Source: Duncaniella freteri (GTDB lineage: Bacteria > Bacteroidota > Bacteroidia > Bacteroidales > Muribaculaceae). Taken from it: a DNA stretch of 64,000 nucleotides. The position numbers and the translations under genes are program-made. Positions 34,335 to 45,720 of this stretch are shown here, piece by piece. Within the stretch, counting starts at the first letter, position 1. Each line of letters starts with the position of its first letter. Below the pieces are notes generated by a model. The model had not been told where the DNA came from. It was given only the letters and a program-made list of their open reading frames with translations, and did no database searches. Where the stretch lies: the NCBI RefSeq assembly GCF_004766125.1, contig NZ_SJSA01000001.1, positions 744,001-808,000 of the forward strand. Reading direction: 5' to 3'.

Positions 34335-34646
34335 TTAGTGTTTCATTTTGGTTGTGTCGGCGACATCGATATCCTTGCTCACCCTGAACAGATTGATTAT
34401 GATGGCTATGGCGAGCGCGGTCTCTGCGGCGGCAATGGCTATGCCGAAGAGCGTGAACATCCAGCCGTCATTGGTGCCGGGGAACAGATAACGGTTAAAG
34501 ACGACAAAGTTAATATCGACAGCGTTGAGCATTAGCTCCAGCGAGATAAGCATAGCTATCATGTTGCGGCGGGTTAGGAAGCCGTAAACCCCGCAGCAGA
34601 ACATCACCAGGGCGGGGACCAGATACCAAATTAATGTTATATCCAT
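34335..34646 (-). CDS. nuoK: NADH-quinone oxidoreductase subunit K
   Basis: A 103-residue, three-helix subunit (MrpC-like) next to the antiporter modules. Conserved acidic residues occur in 'MLISLELMLNAVDINFVVF' (first Glu) and 'FGIAIAAAETALAIAIIINLF' (second Glu), which link the proton channels. It lies 15 bp after nuoJ and 7 bp before nuoL. Confidence 0.95.
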   Translation of the reverse strand: MDITLIWYLVPALVMFCCGVYGFLTRRNMIAMLISLELMLNAVDINFVVFNRYLFPGTNDGWMFTLFGIAIAAAETALAIAIIINLFRVSKDIDVADTTKMKH

Positions 34647-34661
34647 AATCGTATCGGGGGA

Positions 34662-35177
34662 TTAACGTTTGCGGGCGACCACTACGCCACCTATAATACA
34701 AGCGAGCAACAACACACTGACAGCCTCGAACGGGAGCAGATACTGACCGTGACCGGTGCCGAGCATGGCTGTGCCTACCTCCTGCATAGTGGGGTTAGAC
34801 ATATCGGGGACTGAGGTGAACATGTCGGCGCAACGTGAGCAAAGAGCCCATCCGCAAGCACCGGCAGCAGCGATAGCTCCGACCAGACCGAGGGCTCGCT
34901 TGCGCGATTCAAGTTGCGCAGTGTTGTCACCCGGACGTGTGGTAAGGAGTATCGAGAATACAAACAGCACCACTATACCTCCGGCATAAACGGCAATCTG
35001 CACAGCCCCGAGGAACTCATAGTCGAGCTTGAAATAAAGCGCGGCTGTGGCAAAGAGGGTGAAGAGCAGATAGGTGGCAGCGCGAAGGATCTTACGCGTG
35101 GTGACAGTAAGTACCGAAAAGACGACAATCGCCACAGCGATTATCCAGTAACTAATTGTACTTCCTACTGATTCCAT
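34662..35177 (-). CDS. nuoJ: NADH-quinone oxidoreductase subunit J
   Basis: A 171-residue, five-helix membrane subunit that forms part of the E-channel. It opens with 'SYWIIAVAIVVFSVLTVTTRKILRAATYLLFTLF', then 'LDYEFLGAVQIAVYAGGIVVLFVFSILLTTRPG', the conserved region with the pi-bulge helix, and ends 'LPFEAVSVLLLACIIGGVVVARKR'. It is 14 bp after nuoI. No abnormal feature. Confidence 0.94.
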   Translation of the reverse strand: MESVGSTISYWIIAVAIVVFSVLTVTTRKILRAATYLLFTLFATAALYFKLDYEFLGAVQIAVYAGGIVVLFVFSILLTTRPGDNTAQLESRKRALGLVGAIAAAGACGWALCSRCADMFTSVPDMSNPTMQEVGTAMLGTGHGQYLLPFEAVSVLLLACIIGGVVVARKR

Positions 35178-35191
35178 ATACTGTAGATGAT

Positions 35192-35911
35192 TTAGCTATT
35201 TGTAGCACCGTTCTTGGCTGCCTTGAGCTGGGCTGCCTTAATGATTGCGGCGCGAATCTTCTCAAGCTTCTCGGGGTCGGAAGCTGCGGCATCAAGAGCC
35301 TTTTTCTGAGCATCGTTAAGCTCAATTCCGGCAAGCGGGTCTGCATCGGCGGCAGACGCGTCGGACACCGCTGCCTTTTTAGCCTCTGCGGCTGCGATCT
35401 TAGCTTCCTTTTCAGCCTGCATCTTGGCGATCTGCTCTGGGGTGGGCTTAGGCTCCTCCTTCTCGGGAAGATAATTGAGTTTCTTGACAAGCTTTCCGCG
35501 GGTGAACACTGCCTGCTCGAAATCATTGCTGAACTCAAGCGCGTCAGTAGGACAGCCGCACACACACAACTGACAGAATGTGCAGCTGCCGAGATCGTAC
35601 ATATACTTGTCGAGTTTCTTTTTCTTCTTGCCATCCCAGGTCTCTACCTGCTTGATGTCAAGATTGATTGTACCATTGGGACATACGCGCTCGCAGGTGC
35701 CGCAAGCGATACACTTGTGGTTGCCCTGATCATCATACTTGAGCGTAAGCACCGCACGGAAGCGGTCCGCCACTGGAAGATTGTCGCGGTTGTCGGGGTA
35801 CTCTTCGGTAATCTTGGGGGTGACAAATTCCTTGCCGGTGACCGACATACCCTTAATAAGGCTTGCGATACCCGACCCGAGATTGGAGAAATAGTCTTTT
35901 ACACTACCCAT
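35192..35911 (-). CDS. nuoI: NADH-quinone oxidoreductase subunit I with Ala/Lys-rich tail
   Basis: Peripheral-arm subunit carrying clusters N6a and N6b. Two 4Fe-4S ferredoxin motifs are intact: CIACGTCERVCP (Cys67, 70, 73, 77) and CTFCQLCVCGCP (Cys110, 113, 116, 120). Beyond about residue 150 comes a tail of some 85 residues rich in Ala, Lys and Glu ('AEKEAKIAAAEAKKAAVSDAS'), not part of the usual NuoI (about 150-180 residues). It may be a helical extension specific to this lineage. The gene starts 34 bp after atpG, making the junction where the nuo series resumes after the ATP synthase genes. An antisense open frame here is a composition shadow. Confidence 0.95.
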   Translation of the reverse strand: MGSVKDYFSNLGSGIASLIKGMSVTGKEFVTPKITEEYPDNRDNLPVADRFRAVLTLKYDDQGNHKCIACGTCERVCPNGTINLDIKQVETWDGKKKKKLDKYMYDLGSCTFCQLCVCGCPTDALEFSNDFEQAVFTRGKLVKKLNYLPEKEEPKPTPEQIAKMQAEKEAKIAAAEAKKAAVSDASAADADPLAGIELNDAQKKALDAAASDPEKLEKIRAAIIKAAQLKAAKNGATNS

Positions 35912-35945
35912 GTTGAAGGATTGGCTATTGAATATTGGTTTTATT

Positions 35946-36830
35946 CTAATTTTTCACCTGACCGCCGATTATATCGAGCAGTTCGGTGGTTATGCTCTGC
36001 TGGCGCAGCTTGTTATATTCAAGCTGAAGCTGTTCGAGCAGGTTCTTTGCATTGTCGTTCGCGCTCTGCATTGCCATGATGCGTGCCGCCTGCTCGGAAG
36101 CACGGTTTTCAGTAAAGATCTCCTGCATCACTGAAAGCAGGAACATCGGAAGCACCGAACGGAATATGGATGCGGCATCAGGTTCAAACAGGTAAGGGCG
36201 ACACAGAGCTTTCACACCTTCGGCGGAAAAAGTCGACGCATCTACCGGAAGGTATTGCTCATAACGCACTCTCTGTCGGCTCACACTCTGAAAGTTCATA
36301 TACAGAAGCTGCACAGTATCAAGCTCTCCTGAGAGGAAACGATCGCTGAGCATACCGGCGAACCGCTTTATGACATCCGGACCACACTTAGAGTTGACAC
36401 TCTCGTCATTTACCTCTGTGATGTGATGATCAACGAGCTTGGCTACAGCCTTATGTATCTTGCGTCCGACCGTGAAGATGGTGAAATCTATATCCTCGCC
36501 CCATTTCTCGCGACACTCTCTAAGACGCACGAGCAAGTCCTTGAAGATATTTATATTGTAACCACCACACAATCCGTCGTCAGAACCTAATACCACTATC
36601 CCAACACGCTTCACTTCGCGCTCTTCTGTAAGAGGTGACGAGAACTCTGCATCAGCTGAGAGCAGATTGCCGATGATTGTCTCGATCTGGCTGCGGAATG
36701 GAAGAAGCCGCCGCAGGTCGGCCTCGGCACGGTGCATCTTGGCAGATGAGATCATCTTCATAGCTCCGGTGATCTTCTCACTGGATGCCACAGAACCGAT
36801 GCGTCCTTTAAGTTCGCGAAGTGTTGCCAT
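35946..36830 (-). CDS. atpG: ATP synthase F1 subunit gamma
   Basis: Central rotating stalk of F1, 294 residues. The N-terminal helix 'ATLRELKGRIGSVASSEKITGAMKMISSAKMHRAE' and the C-terminal helix 'ENRASEQAARIMAMQSANDNAKNLLEQLQLEYNKLRQQSITTELLDIIGG' form the conserved coiled coil. The central 'VLGSDDGLCGGYN' motif is present. It is last in the ATP synthase gene set, 53 bp after atpA and 34 bp before nuoI. Confidence 0.96.
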   Translation of the reverse strand: MATLRELKGRIGSVASSEKITGAMKMISSAKMHRAEADLRRLLPFRSQIETIIGNLLSADAEFSSPLTEEREVKRVGIVVLGSDDGLCGGYNINIFKDLLVRLRECREKWGEDIDFTIFTVGRKIHKAVAKLVDHHITEVNDESVNSKCGPDVIKRFAGMLSDRFLSGELDTVQLLYMNFQSVSRQRVRYEQYLPVDASTFSAEGVKALCRPYLFEPDAASIFRSVLPMFLLSVMQEIFTENRASEQAARIMAMQSANDNAKNLLEQLQLEYNKLRQQSITTELLDIIGGQVKN

Positions 36831-36883
36831 GTATTGGAAGGTGGGATGAGACTTTTATGTCTGTTTAATCTTTTTAGATTTCG

Positions 36884-38455
36884 TTACTTGTAAGCCCCGG
36901 CTACTTCGGCAGCCGCCGAGGTGAGCTTCCCGATGATGTCATCATCAAGCTTGCCGGCGCGTATAGCGTCCATGGCTTCAGGATGCTTGGCATGCATGAG
37001 CTGGAGGAAGTTTTTCTCGAACTCAGCCACTTTCTCTACCGGGACATTCTCAAGAAGTCCGCGTGTGCCGCAGTAGATGACTGCTACCTCATCCTCTACA
37101 GCCATAGGGGAATATTGGGGCTGTATGAGCAGACGCTCGTTCTTTCTGCCCTTGTCAATCACGCGTGCGGTTACAGCGTCGATGTCTCCGCCAAACTTGG
37201 TGAACGATTCGAGCTCACGGAACTGAGCCTGGTCGATCTTCAGAGTGCCCGCAACTTTCTTCATTGACTTGATCTGCGCGCTACCGCCCACACGCGACAC
37301 TGAGATGCCCACATTTATGGCAGGACGGATACCACGGTTGAAGAGTGCGGTCTCAAGGAATATCTGACCGTCAGTAATTGAAATCACATTGGTAGGAATG
37401 TAGGCTGACACGTCTCCCGCCTGAGTCTCGATGATAGGAAGCGCGGTCAGCGAACCTCCACCCTTCACCTTGTCCTTGAGTGATGCGGGGAGGTCGTTCA
37501 TGTTAGCTGCCACCTGCTGATTGTCGATAATCTTGGCGGCACGTTCAAGCAGACGGCTGTGCAGGTAGAAGATATCACCAGGATATGCCTCACGTCCTGA
37601 CGGACGCTTGAGCACGAGCGAGATCTCACGATATGCCACAGCCTGCTTGGAGAGGTCATCATAAACGATGAGAGCGTCACGACCGGTGTCGCGGATGAAC
37701 TCGCCGATAGCCACTCCGGCAAACGGAGCATAATAACGCATTGATGCCGAGTCGGACGCAGTGGCTGCAACCACTACAGTATAGTCGAGCGCGCCATGCT
37801 GACGTAGAGTCTCAACGATAGCTGCTACCGATGAAGCCTTTTGACCGATGGCGACATAGATACAGTAGACGGGCTTACCCTCTTCAAAATTCTTACGCTG
37901 GTTGATGATAGTATCGATCGCCACGGCAGTCTTACCTATCTGACGGTCGCCGATGATAAGCTCGCGCTGTCCGCGACCTATGGGCACCATTGAATCGATG
38001 GCCTTAAGTCCGGTCTGAAGCGGCTGCTTCACAGGCTGACGGAAAATCACACCTGGAGCCTTACGCTCAAGAGGCATAGGCAGAAGCTCGCCCGATATGG
38101 GACCACGACCATCTATAGGTTGTCCAAGCACATTGATCACACGCCCAAACACGCCGTCGCCGACGTTGATTGAAGCAATTTCACCGGTGCGCTTGACGGT
38201 CATGTTTTCGGTGACCTTATTGACGTTGTTGAGGAGGATGACTCCGACATTGCTCTCCTCAAGATTGAGAGCCACGCCCTTGACGCCGTTCTCGAACTCA
38301 ACGAGCTCGTTGGCGCATACGTTGTCGAGACCGTACACATGGGCTACGCCATCTCCCACTTCAAGGACGATGCCGGTTTCTTCAAACGACACCTTAGAGT
38401 TGACATTCTCCAACTGTTGCTTCAGTACCTGAGAAATCTCGCTTGGGTTAATCAT
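36884..38455 (-). CDS. atpA: ATP synthase F1 subunit alpha
   Basis: Non-catalytic nucleotide-binding subunit, 523 residues. The Walker A is GDRQIGKT (169-176), with Walker B '[13 protein letters not shown]' and signature '[17 protein letters not shown]' toward the C-terminus, including the arginine finger region. The N-terminal helix '[14 protein letters not shown]' contacts the stator delta subunit. It is 27 bp after atpH. Normal length and motifs. Confidence 0.97.
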   Translation of the reverse strand: MINPSEISQVLKQQLENVNSKVSFEETGIVLEVGDGVAHVYGLDNVCANELVEFENGVKGVALNLEESNVGVILLNNVNKVTENMTVKRTGEIASINVGDGVFGRVINVLGQPIDGRGPISGELLPMPLERKAPGVIFRQPVKQPLQTGLKAIDSMVPIGRGQRELIIGDRQIGKTAVAIDTIINQRKNFEEGKPVYCIYVAIGQKASSVAAIVETLRQHGALDYTVVVAATASDSASMRYYAPFAGVAIGEFIRDTGRDALIVYDDLSKQAVAYREISLVLKRPSGREAYPGDIFYLHSRLLERAAKIIDNQQVAANMNDLPASLKDKVKGGGSLTALPIIETQAGDVSAYIPTNVISITDGQIFLETALFNRGIRPAINVGISVSRVGGSAQIKSMKKVAGTLKIDQAQFRELESFTKFGGDIDAVTARVIDKGRKNERLLIQPQYSPMAVEDEVAVIYCGTRGLLENVPVEKVAEFEKNFLQLMHAKHPEAMDAIRAGKLDDDIIGKLTSAAAEVAGAYK

Positions 38456-38482
38456 TGGTAAGACTGATTGTAAAATGTGGGA

Positions 38483-39025
38483 TTAGTTTAAAAGTTTCAG
38501 ACGCAGCTGCTTGAGTTCGTTGGCAACGGACGCGTCAAGTTTCTCGTTGTCAATGCTCACCTGGAAGCCTCCTATGAGATCAGGATTTATCAGATGATTA
38601 TACTCCATAGTAGCCGAGCCGAGGTGTCGCTGGATGAGCTGTTTCAGCCTCTTCTCCTCAGCCTCCGCCATTGGTGCGGCAGAAGTGACAGTGACGAGGC
38701 ATATGTTATGCTCCCGGCGATAGATCTTAAGATAAGCCAAGGCTATGTCGCGTGCCATATCAAGGCGATTGTTGTCAGCGAGCAGCTCCATGAAACGTGT
38801 CATGGCGCTATCGCCCTCAGTGGAGCCTGAGGCTGTTGTGAGCAGCTGTATCTTGTCACGGCGCGAGACATATGGATTTCTCACAGCCTTGACAAGAGAA
38901 GGCTCTGAAGCAAACGCCTCGGAAAGAGCCTGCATACGCTCAAACACGAGTTTGTCGCAATCGTGCTCCGATGCATACTCAAAAAGAGCCTTTGCATAGC
39001 GGCTGGGGATTAGACCTTGGTTCAT
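38483..39025 (-). CDS. atpH: ATP synthase F1 subunit delta (OSCP)
   Basis: A 180-residue stator subunit linking alpha3beta3 to the b-subunit stalk. The N-terminal 'IPSRYAKALFEYASEHD' and C-terminal 'INPDLIGGFQVSIDNEKLDASVANELKQLRLKLLN' are the family's conserved ends. It is 26 bp after atpF and 27 bp before atpA. Confidence 0.95.
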   Translation of the reverse strand: MNQGLIPSRYAKALFEYASEHDCDKLVFERMQALSEAFASEPSLVKAVRNPYVSRRDKIQLLTTASGSTEGDSAMTRFMELLADNNRLDMARDIALAYLKIYRREHNICLVTVTSAAPMAEAEEKRLKQLIQRHLGSATMEYNHLINPDLIGGFQVSIDNEKLDASVANELKQLRLKLLN

Positions 39026-39051
39026 TGCTTAAGATTAGTAGGGGTGAAATC

Positions 39052-39549
39052 TTAGTTCTGTTTCTCGATTTCGTCGAGCAGAGAGTTGACAAGCTTCTCT
39101 TGAGCCTTCTCCTCTTTCAGCTGGTTGCGCACCACCTTCTGGGCGATGTCGAGAGCAAAGGCTGAAACTTCGTTGCGGAATTGCTCTTGAGCAACCTTGC
39201 GTTCCTGCTCGATTGTCAGTTTGGCGTTGTCCATCACCTTTTTTGCTTCAGTCTGAGCAGCAACGCGGGCCTCCTCGATGATCTGAGTCTTCATCTTATC
39301 GGCTTCACGAAGCATATCAGCCTGCTGGCGACGGGCTTCTGCTATGTATTTATCCGCCTCTTCGCGGGCATGGTCAAGCTGTTCTTTGGCACTTTGAGCA
39401 TACTCCACACCCTTGTCGATGAGGTCGGCACGGTCGGATACTCCCTTCATAATCGCGGGCCAGCCCCACCGCCACAGTATGACGAAGAGGATGGCGAACG
39501 ATACGAACATCCAGAATATCAGGCCAAAATCAGGCGTGAATAGTTCCAT
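39052..39549 (-). CDS. atpF: ATP synthase Fo subunit b
   Basis: A 165-residue peripheral-stalk subunit. One N-terminal membrane helix ('FGLIFWMFVSFAILFVILWRWGWPAI', about 8-32) is followed by a long charged coiled coil ('EEADKYIAEARRQQADMLREADKMKTQIIEEARVAAQ'). A single copy is present, so a b homodimer is expected. It is 19 bp after atpE. Confidence 0.95.
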   Translation of the reverse strand: MELFTPDFGLIFWMFVSFAILFVILWRWGWPAIMKGVSDRADLIDKGVEYAQSAKEQLDHAREEADKYIAEARRQQADMLREADKMKTQIIEEARVAAQTEAKKVMDNAKLTIEQERKVAQEQFRNEVSAFALDIAQKVVRNQLKEEKAQEKLVNSLLDEIEKQN

Positions 39550-39568
39550 AGCTGGGATTTGCCAAAGA

Positions 39569-39817
39569 TTAGCCTACGAACATTGCAAGTACGCAGACGA
39601 TGACAGCGAAGAGAGCAACGCCCTCGATAAGAGCTGCGATCACGATCATGTTGCTTCGGATGTCACCAGTCGATTCGGGCTGACGGGCGATTGCCTCCAT
39701 GGCTGCGCCACCGATCTTGCCGATACCGAGACCGGCAGCGATTGCTGCGATTGCTGCACCGATGCATACACCAATGCCAAGAGTTCCTTCGATAGCTGCT
39801 AAAATCATTGCTAACAT
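39569..39817 (-). CDS. atpE: ATP synthase Fo subunit c
   Basis: An 82-residue hairpin of two membrane helices that forms the rotating ring. The polar loop is 'ARQPESTGD' and the ion-binding acid is Glu65 in AALIEGVALF. The Na+-type partners (a Gln in the first helix and Ser/Thr after the Glu) are absent: the residue after Glu65 is Gly, so proton coupling is the likely reading. It is 89 bp after atpB. Confidence 0.95.
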   Translation of the reverse strand: MLAMILAAIEGTLGIGVCIGAAIAAIAAGLGIGKIGGAAMEAIARQPESTGDIRSNMIVIAALIEGVALFAVIVCVLAMFVG

Positions 39818-39906
39818 AACTGTAGAATTTTGAGAGGTTATTTTTTAGAGATAATTATTCTTGGATTTATTACGATCATTTCAGTAATGACACCTGACTT
39901 ACGGTC

Positions 39907-41016
39907 TCATGGGTTATGCGGGACTACCGCTTTTTCTGTTGCCTCATGCTTTTCATGCCCCTCTTCCTGCCCGAGAGCTATGAACAGGGTTGAAAGCATC
40001 GTGAACACATATGCCTGTATGAAACTTACAAGGACATCTATACAGAGCATGAACACCGAGAATATCACCGACACCACTGCGGTTGCACCGGACACTACCG
40101 GACCCATTGCCGCAAAGATAAAGATGAGAAGAGTGAGCACGATCACTATCATATGTCCGCCCATCATATTGGCGAAGAGACGCACAGTCAATGCCGCAGG
40201 CTTGGTGAACACACCGAAAACCTCTATAAGGGGCATAATCGGCAGAGGGTATTTAAGCCACCATGGTACATCGGGATTGAATATCTCTTTCCAGTAATGC
40301 TTAGTGGCAAAGATATTTGTGATGAGCAAGGTCATCAATGCAAGGACGAGAGTGACCGCGATATTGCCGGTGAGATTGGCTCCACCGGGGAAAATCACTA
40401 TGAGTCCGAGAAGGTTCATTATGAGAATGAAAAAGAACACTGTCAAGAGGTAGGGAGCAAACTTGCCTGCCTTGTTCTTGAGTGTGGGTTTGATCACACC
40501 GTCATACACAAAGAGAATGACCAACTCTAAGGCTCCGACCATCCTGCGGGGACCTTTCATCCCCTGGGTGCGATGCCAACGAGCCACTGACAGGATGCTC
40601 CATACACAAAGTATGACTGCGATAAACACACCGCAAACGTTCTTTGTGATTGAGATATCCACAGCCGGCTTTACCTCCTGACCATTGATTATCTCAACAA
40701 TCTTTCCCTTGTAAGGGCTGTCGGCTCCGGCAATCTTGAACTCTGCATTACCGTCACGATATACATCGCCGTGCGTGACACGTGACGAAGAGAACACATG
40801 CAATCCGTCAGAGCCCCATACTATCACCGGGAGAGGGATACGCTTGTGGTGATTGAACGGGACTTCCCATCCATAGCCGTCACCAAGATGCTCAAAGATT
40901 ATAGCCTGAGCATCGATACCCTCTTTCTCCCCGCTGTCATGACCGGAAGCCATGGCTGATGCCGGAGCGACAAGAGCGATGAGCGCAAGAACTATTGTTG
41001 TGAAAATCTGTTTCAT
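39907..41016 (-). CDS. atpB: ATP synthase Fo subunit a, with exported N-terminal domain
   Basis: The stator membrane subunit that forms the proton half-channels, 369 residues from the ATG at 41016 (MKQIFTTIVLALIALVAPAS). A longer frame to 41043 would overlap atpC by 13 bp and lacks a better start. Unlike E. coli AtpB, it begins with a signal peptide and about 110 periplasmic residues ('EHLGDGYGWEVPFNHHKRIPLPVIVW') before the membrane core. The essential Arg is in 'KPAALTVRLFANMMGGHMIV'. Such N-terminal extensions are found in Bacteroidota AtpB. It has a His/Glu-rich C-terminal tail. Confidence 0.95.
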   Translation of the reverse strand: MKQIFTTIVLALIALVAPASAMASGHDSGEKEGIDAQAIIFEHLGDGYGWEVPFNHHKRIPLPVIVWGSDGLHVFSSSRVTHGDVYRDGNAEFKIAGADSPYKGKIVEIINGQEVKPAVDISITKNVCGVFIAVILCVWSILSVARWHRTQGMKGPRRMVGALELVILFVYDGVIKPTLKNKAGKFAPYLLTVFFFILIMNLLGLIVIFPGGANLTGNIAVTLVLALMTLLITNIFATKHYWKEIFNPDVPWWLKYPLPIMPLIEVFGVFTKPAALTVRLFANMMGGHMIVIVLTLLIFIFAAMGPVVSGATAVVSVIFSVFMLCIDVLVSFIQAYVFTMLSTLFIALGQEEGHEKHEATEKAVVPHNP

Positions 41017-41030
41017 CGTCGTCAAGAGGG

Positions 41031-41264
41031 TTAATATATACACACCGACACTATATCGCTGTCGACATCGACAATACCACCTTCTATTTTCACAGAATGC
41101 TCCCCATCGGCCGAGGTGTAGCGTACAGTGCCGGGAGTAAGGGTGGATATTAGAGATGCGTGACCGGGAAGCACTGTGAAAGCCCCCATAGTCCCGGGCA
41201 GATGTACCACAGAGGCATCACCCTGGAACATAATGTCATCAGCTGAAATTATCTTAAGTGTCAT
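41031..41264 (-). CDS. atpC: ATP synthase F1 subunit epsilon, short form
   Basis: A 77-residue beta-sandwich domain that joins gamma to the c-ring ('GTMGAFTVLPGHASLISTLTPGTVRY', 'IEGGIVDVDSDIVSVCIY'). The usual C-terminal pair of helices, which inhibits ATP hydrolysis in many bacteria, is missing; E. coli epsilon has about 139 residues. Short forms of about 80 residues are known in Bacteroidota. It lies between atpD (59 bp upstream) and atpB. Confidence 0.93.
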   Translation of the reverse strand: MTLKIISADDIMFQGDASVVHLPGTMGAFTVLPGHASLISTLTPGTVRYTSADGEHSVKIEGGIVDVDSDIVSVCIY

Positions 41265-41323
41265 CGGCTTGTTATGATTCTTAGAATGTTGACTTTTTGA
41301 GGAAAGATGCTGTCACATCCGGA

Positions 41324-42844
<1,521 letters not shown>

Positions 42845-42901
42845 TTAGATTGCGGTCCACGAGCGGACGCGCCACATTATTTGTATGGTATTAACGGTAT
42901 T

Positions 42902-43978
42902 TTAGAGGTAGAGACTATAGGTCACCACTATCACCATCAGCACAAGATTGAACAGGTTGATGGGGAGGAGATATTTCCATTCAAGTGTGAGCAGCTGGTC
43001 AATACGCAGACGAGGGAATGTCCACTTGAACCAGATGATTATGAACGACAGAGCGACGGCCTTGCCTACGAACCATACCACCGAAGGTATATAGTCCATT
43101 ACATTGTTGAATGCATCAAGCCCGGGGATATGCAGAGGCATCCACCCGCCGAAAAACAGCAGTGCAGCCACACCTGAAACAATGAAAAGATTGAGATACT
43201 CCGCAAGATAGAAGAATCCGAAATGAATACCAGAATACTCGGTATGGTATCCTGCCGTAAGCTCACTCTCCGCTTCAGGAAGGTCAAAAGGACCACGATT
43301 GGTCTCGGCTGTACCGGCTATCATAAATATCACAAATGCGATAATGGCAGGGATGTGACCTGAGAATATGAACCACAGATGTTCCTGAGCCATCACTATA
43401 TCGGTAACGCTCATAGAGCCTGCCATCACTACCATTGTAACGACACACAAGCCCATCGAAAGCTCGTAGCTTACCATCTGCGCTCCGGAACGGAGAGCTC
43501 CGATAAGAGTAAACTTGTTGTTGGACGACCATCCTGCGAGAAGTATACCGAGCACACCTATCGAGGACACTGCGAGCAGGAAGAAGATACCGACATTGAA
43601 ATCAATAATCTGTAGACCGTTGCCCCATGGAAGCACCGCAAACGCGAGCATAGAAGCTATGATCACCAGATAAGGAGCCAATGCAAAAAGGAATTTGTCG
43701 ATATGATTGAGCGAGATAAGCTCCTTTATAAGTATCTTGAACATATCGGCAACACTCTGTAACAATCCCCAGGGACCTACTCGGTTAGGACCGAGACGAC
43801 ACTGGAAATAGGCACACACCTTACGCTCGAAAAGAATATAGAACAGGGCGAGGACCGCATAGAGGAGCATCAACCCCACTCCTACGAGCACACACTCAAG
43901 GGTGACAGCAAGCCACTCGGGCATGTAACCGAGCAGGAAGGAATGAAACCAGGCAGTTCCTACTGATAAGTCTTGCAT
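42902..43978 (-). CDS. nuoH: NADH-quinone oxidoreductase subunit H
   Basis: Membrane anchor for the quinone site, 358 residues with about eight helices. Conserved features are '[35 protein letters not shown]', '[37 protein letters not shown]' and '[26 protein letters not shown]'. It is the last nuo gene before the interposed ATP synthase genes, in a position where nuoI normally follows. It starts 71 bp after nuoCD. Confidence 0.96.
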   Translation of the reverse strand: MQDLSVGTAWFHSFLLGYMPEWLAVTLECVLVGVGLMLLYAVLALFYILFERKVCAYFQCRLGPNRVGPWGLLQSVADMFKILIKELISLNHIDKFLFALAPYLVIIASMLAFAVLPWGNGLQIIDFNVGIFFLLAVSSIGVLGILLAGWSSNNKFTLIGALRSGAQMVSYELSMGLCVVTMVVMAGSMSVTDIVMAQEHLWFIFSGHIPAIIAFVIFMIAGTAETNRGPFDLPEAESELTAGYHTEYSGIHFGFFYLAEYLNLFIVSGVAALLFFGGWMPLHIPGLDAFNNVMDYIPSVVWFVGKAVALSFIIIWFKWTFPRLRIDQLLTLEWKYLLPINLFNLVLMVIVVTYSLYL

Positions 43979-44049
43979 AATCTTGTTATGGATATATGAT
44001 TGGTATATTATAATCGTGTATTTCTATATTGTGGAAGCCATCCATTCGG

Positions 44050-45681
44050 CTATCGGTCTATATCTGGGACAATGTAGTCCATAGATCCGCCGATAGTGAT
44101 AAGGTCGGCTATCTTCTGTCCGCAAGTGATGTGGTCAACAACAGCTGCGGCTGGCAGACACGGAGGCACTATCTTCAGGCGATACGGTGAAGCGGAGCCA
44201 TCGCTCTCAAGGTATATGCCGAATGTGCCGCGGCAACCCTCCACCATCTTGAACCAATGGCCGGCAGGAAGCTTGACCACTTTAGGCACCTTCACGCAAT
44301 ACTCCCCTTCCGGAATATTGTCGATAAGCTGAGCTATGATGCGTGCACTCTGGACCATCTCGTCCATACGCACCTTGAAGCGGGCCATAGCATCACCCTC
44401 AGAGCGCACCACCTCGTCAAACTCAAGTTCGGAGTAAATGCTGTAGGGGAATGTCTTGCGCACATCGCATGCCCAGCCTGAGCCACGTCCGTTAGGACCT
44501 GTCACAGCCCAAGAGATGGCATCCTCACGAGAGAGCACACCTACATTCTCCATACGGTCGCGGGCAATTACATTGCCGGTAAATATCTTATTGTATTCCT
44601 TGATATTGGCGGGAAGCACATCAAGAAGGGCGTGAACATCCTTCACAAAGTCAGGGTGAAGATCCTGCATCACACCTCCTATGCAGTCATAATTGAATGT
44701 CATACGAGCTCCGCAAGTCTTCTCCATGATGTCGAGAATCTGCTCACGCACACGCAGTGTATAGAACAGCATCGTAGTAGCACCAAGGTCCATACAATAG
44801 GTGCCGAAGAACAGACAGTGGGAAGCGATACGTGAGAGCTCGTCCATAAGCACTCGTATCACCTGGGCACGGCGTGAAATCTGTATCCCCATAGCTTCCT
44901 CGTAAAGCATGCACAGACAGTGATGGTAAGGATGCGCCGAGAAATAGTCGAGACGATCCATGAAATGGAGGGTCTGAGGATAGGTATCCACCTCGCATAT
45001 CTTCTCCACGCCACGATGTATATAGCCGAGATACAGGTCGATTTTCTTTATGATCTCACCGTCGACTGCTGTGCGGAAACGAAGCACACCATGAGTCGCA
45101 GGATGCTGAGGACCGATATTGACCACAAAATCATCAGCCTGGAATATACGTCTTTCCTCTTTCACAATCTTGCCTTCACGTTCCACCCATGTATCGGTAA
45201 AGTCGGTCTGACGTTCGTTCTCTATGGATACGGGATTGATATCAGGATCATCGTTATAATCCTTGCGCAACGGATACCCCTTCCAGTCAATATTAAGGAA
45301 GAGACGACGCATATCCGGATTGTTGACGAATATTATGCCGAAATAGTCATATACCTCACGTTCATATACGGTAGCGATATCCCAGATATCGAACACAGAA
45401 TGAATGAAAGGCTTCTCACGATCGCCGGTAGCCATCACTTTGACAGATACACGCTCGTTACGTGAGGTGGCCACAAGCTCATAGATGCAGCCAAGACCGT
45501 TCTCTTTCCAGTCCATGCCGGCAATTGTGACAAGAAAGTCAAATGAGAGCTCCGGATCATGACGCAGAGTGTGAGCCAAGTCGTGCCACTGCTCATCGGC
45601 GATGGTCATCTCAAGGACATCGGTCTGAGCGAAAGCGGCCTGGGGAAACAGCTTGGAAATCTTTTCCTGGATGTTTGCCAT
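44050..45681 (-). CDS. nuoCD: Fused NADH-quinone oxidoreductase subunit C/D
   Basis: A 543-residue fusion of NuoC (residues 1 to about 170, ending in 'YPLRKDYNDDPDINP') and NuoD (from about 185, 'FVVNIGPQHPATHGVLRFRTAVDGE'). NuoD lines the quinone pocket: the His in GPQHPATHG and the Tyr in 'YFSAHPYHHCLCMLYEEAMGI' are in place. The fusion is also found in E. coli and in Bacteroidales. It lies 39 bp after nuoB and 71 bp before nuoH. Confidence 0.96.
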   Translation of the reverse strand: MANIQEKISKLFPQAAFAQTDVLEMTIADEQWHDLAHTLRHDPELSFDFLVTIAGMDWKENGLGCIYELVATSRNERVSVKVMATGDREKPFIHSVFDIWDIATVYEREVYDYFGIIFVNNPDMRRLFLNIDWKGYPLRKDYNDDPDINPVSIENERQTDFTDTWVEREGKIVKEERRIFQADDFVVNIGPQHPATHGVLRFRTAVDGEIIKKIDLYLGYIHRGVEKICEVDTYPQTLHFMDRLDYFSAHPYHHCLCMLYEEAMGIQISRRAQVIRVLMDELSRIASHCLFFGTYCMDLGATTMLFYTLRVREQILDIMEKTCGARMTFNYDCIGGVMQDLHPDFVKDVHALLDVLPANIKEYNKIFTGNVIARDRMENVGVLSREDAISWAVTGPNGRGSGWACDVRKTFPYSIYSELEFDEVVRSEGDAMARFKVRMDEMVQSARIIAQLIDNIPEGEYCVKVPKVVKLPAGHWFKMVEGCRGTFGIYLESDGSASPYRLKIVPPCLPAAAVVDHITCGQKIADLITIGGSMDYIVPDIDR

Positions 45682-45720
45682 TATATTAAGGTGTGATAAG
45701 TATTCTACAATAATGATGGT

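Noticed and set aside
35156..36079. 307-codon open frame antisense to nuoI and atpG
   Set aside because: It covers two strongly conserved genes on the other strand, spans their junction, and its Leu/Cys-rich product has no family pattern.
39569..39817. Na+-type c-ring
   Set aside because: Residue after Glu65 is Gly and the first helix lacks the Gln needed for Na+ coordination, so a proton-type ring is more likely.
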